A stretch of 6,480 bases of DNA, taken from positions 1-6,480 of the forward strand of contig JAHWLC010000066.1 of assembly GCA_019347585.1 (NCBI GenBank), written 5' to 3'. Origin of the DNA: Actinomycetota bacterium. GTDB lineage: Bacteria; Actinomycetota; Acidimicrobiia; Spongiisociales; ZC4RG35. The notes under the pieces were generated by a model, which was not told the DNA's origin, did not search any database, and worked only from the letters and a program-made list of their open reading frames with translations. Both the position numbers and the translations under genes were made by a program. Shown here in pieces: positions 6,334-6,480 of the stretch (within the stretch, counting starts at the first letter, position 1; each line of letters begins with the position of its first letter).

Positions 6334-6480
6334 GGTTCACCGTCGAAGCCTGGGACTCCGACTACGGGGCGCCCACCGACCCCGAGCTGGCCGACGCCAG
6401 CCACCACGTCGACCCCACCGTCGAACTCCGCAGCGAGGAGTGGAGGCCGCTCCTCCCGGACGCCGAGGCGGTGGAGGACA
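6330..6480 (+). CDS. Probable NurA-type nuclease (5' fragment, runs off the window)
   Basis: Open frame from GTG at 6330 to the window edge, 50 codons with no stop, overlapping the sbcC stop as GTGA. The visible protein begins MRFTVEAWDSDYG and continues acidic and Pro-rich to residue 50. I see no catalytic motif: in NurA the first metal-binding aspartate lies on the first core strand, which would come just beyond the edge. The call rests mainly on context, since HerA usually has a NurA partner and none is found elsewhere here, and on a general resemblance to the N-termini of bacterial NurA-domain proteins that I remember. If correct, it is the 5'-3' nuclease that degrades DNA fed by HerA. 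The alternative is an unrelated fourth operon member. Overlap and frame make a real gene very likely; the function is moderately sure. Confidence 0.6.
   Translation, partial: MRFTVEAWDSDYGAPTDPELADASHHVDPTVELRSEEWRPLLPDAEAVED

Noticed and set aside
4683..6407. 574-residue minus-strand open frame opposite sbcC
   Set aside because: Its extreme Ser/Arg/Ala composition is the reverse reading of the Glu/Ala/Leu-rich coiled coil of sbcC. It has no motif and crosses the sbcC-nurA junction.
1..6480. CRISPR arrays, tRNA or rRNA genes, insertion sequences
   Set aside because: Reading both strands I saw no regularly spaced repeats, no cloverleaf-like sequence, no rRNA motif and no transposase or terminal inverted repeats. 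Nearly the whole window is explained by five protein genes.
1139..6480. Anti-phage HerA-based defence system (for example HerA with SIR2 or DUF4297)
   Set aside because: The partners here are SbcD, SbcC and a NurA-like protein, which form the DNA-repair set; no defence effector domain is visible in the window.

Overview
The window is high-GC DNA (roughly two thirds G+C or more by eye), densely coding, with GTG starts, 4-bp stop/start overlaps and two apparently leaderless promoters. The genes and promoter style point to a bacterium, most likely an actinomycete-type lineage (Actinomycetota). No rRNA or housekeeping marker is present, so the lineage is an inference.

Layout. (1) Positions 1-1085, minus strand: a gene without its 3' end, encoding a GT78-family mannosylglycerate synthase that makes the compatible solute mannosylglycerate from GDP-mannose and D-glycerate. 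(2) Positions 1086-1138: a 53-bp divergent intergenic region. (3) Positions 1139-6480, plus strand: four DNA-repair genes in the order herA (hexameric DNA translocase), sbcD/mre11 (nuclease), sbcC/rad50 (zinc-hook ABC ATPase) and the first 50 codons of a probable nurA (nuclease partner of HerA). The sbcD-sbcC junction overlaps as ATGA and the sbcC-nurA junction as GTGA; herA and sbcD are 45 bp apart. No stretch over 300 bases lacks a gene.

How they work together. Mre11-Rad50 recognises and opens DNA double-strand ends. HerA then pumps DNA into the NurA nuclease to resect the ends and leave single strands for recombination. This four-protein set is best known from thermophilic archaea, where the genes are often clustered. 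Here it lies in what looks like a bacterial genome.

Most notable observation: the herA and sbcD starts are preceded by the same promoter layout, ATCTGTC, 12 bases, then TANNNT, with the -10 element ending 7-8 bases before the start codon. This resembles the TTGTCRGTG-N8-TANNNT promoter of the LexA/RecA-independent DNA-damage response controlled by PafBC in mycobacteria, with the exact N8 spacing. It suggests that the end-resection cluster is damage-induced from two leaderless promoters. The HerA protein also carries an atypical Walker A motif.
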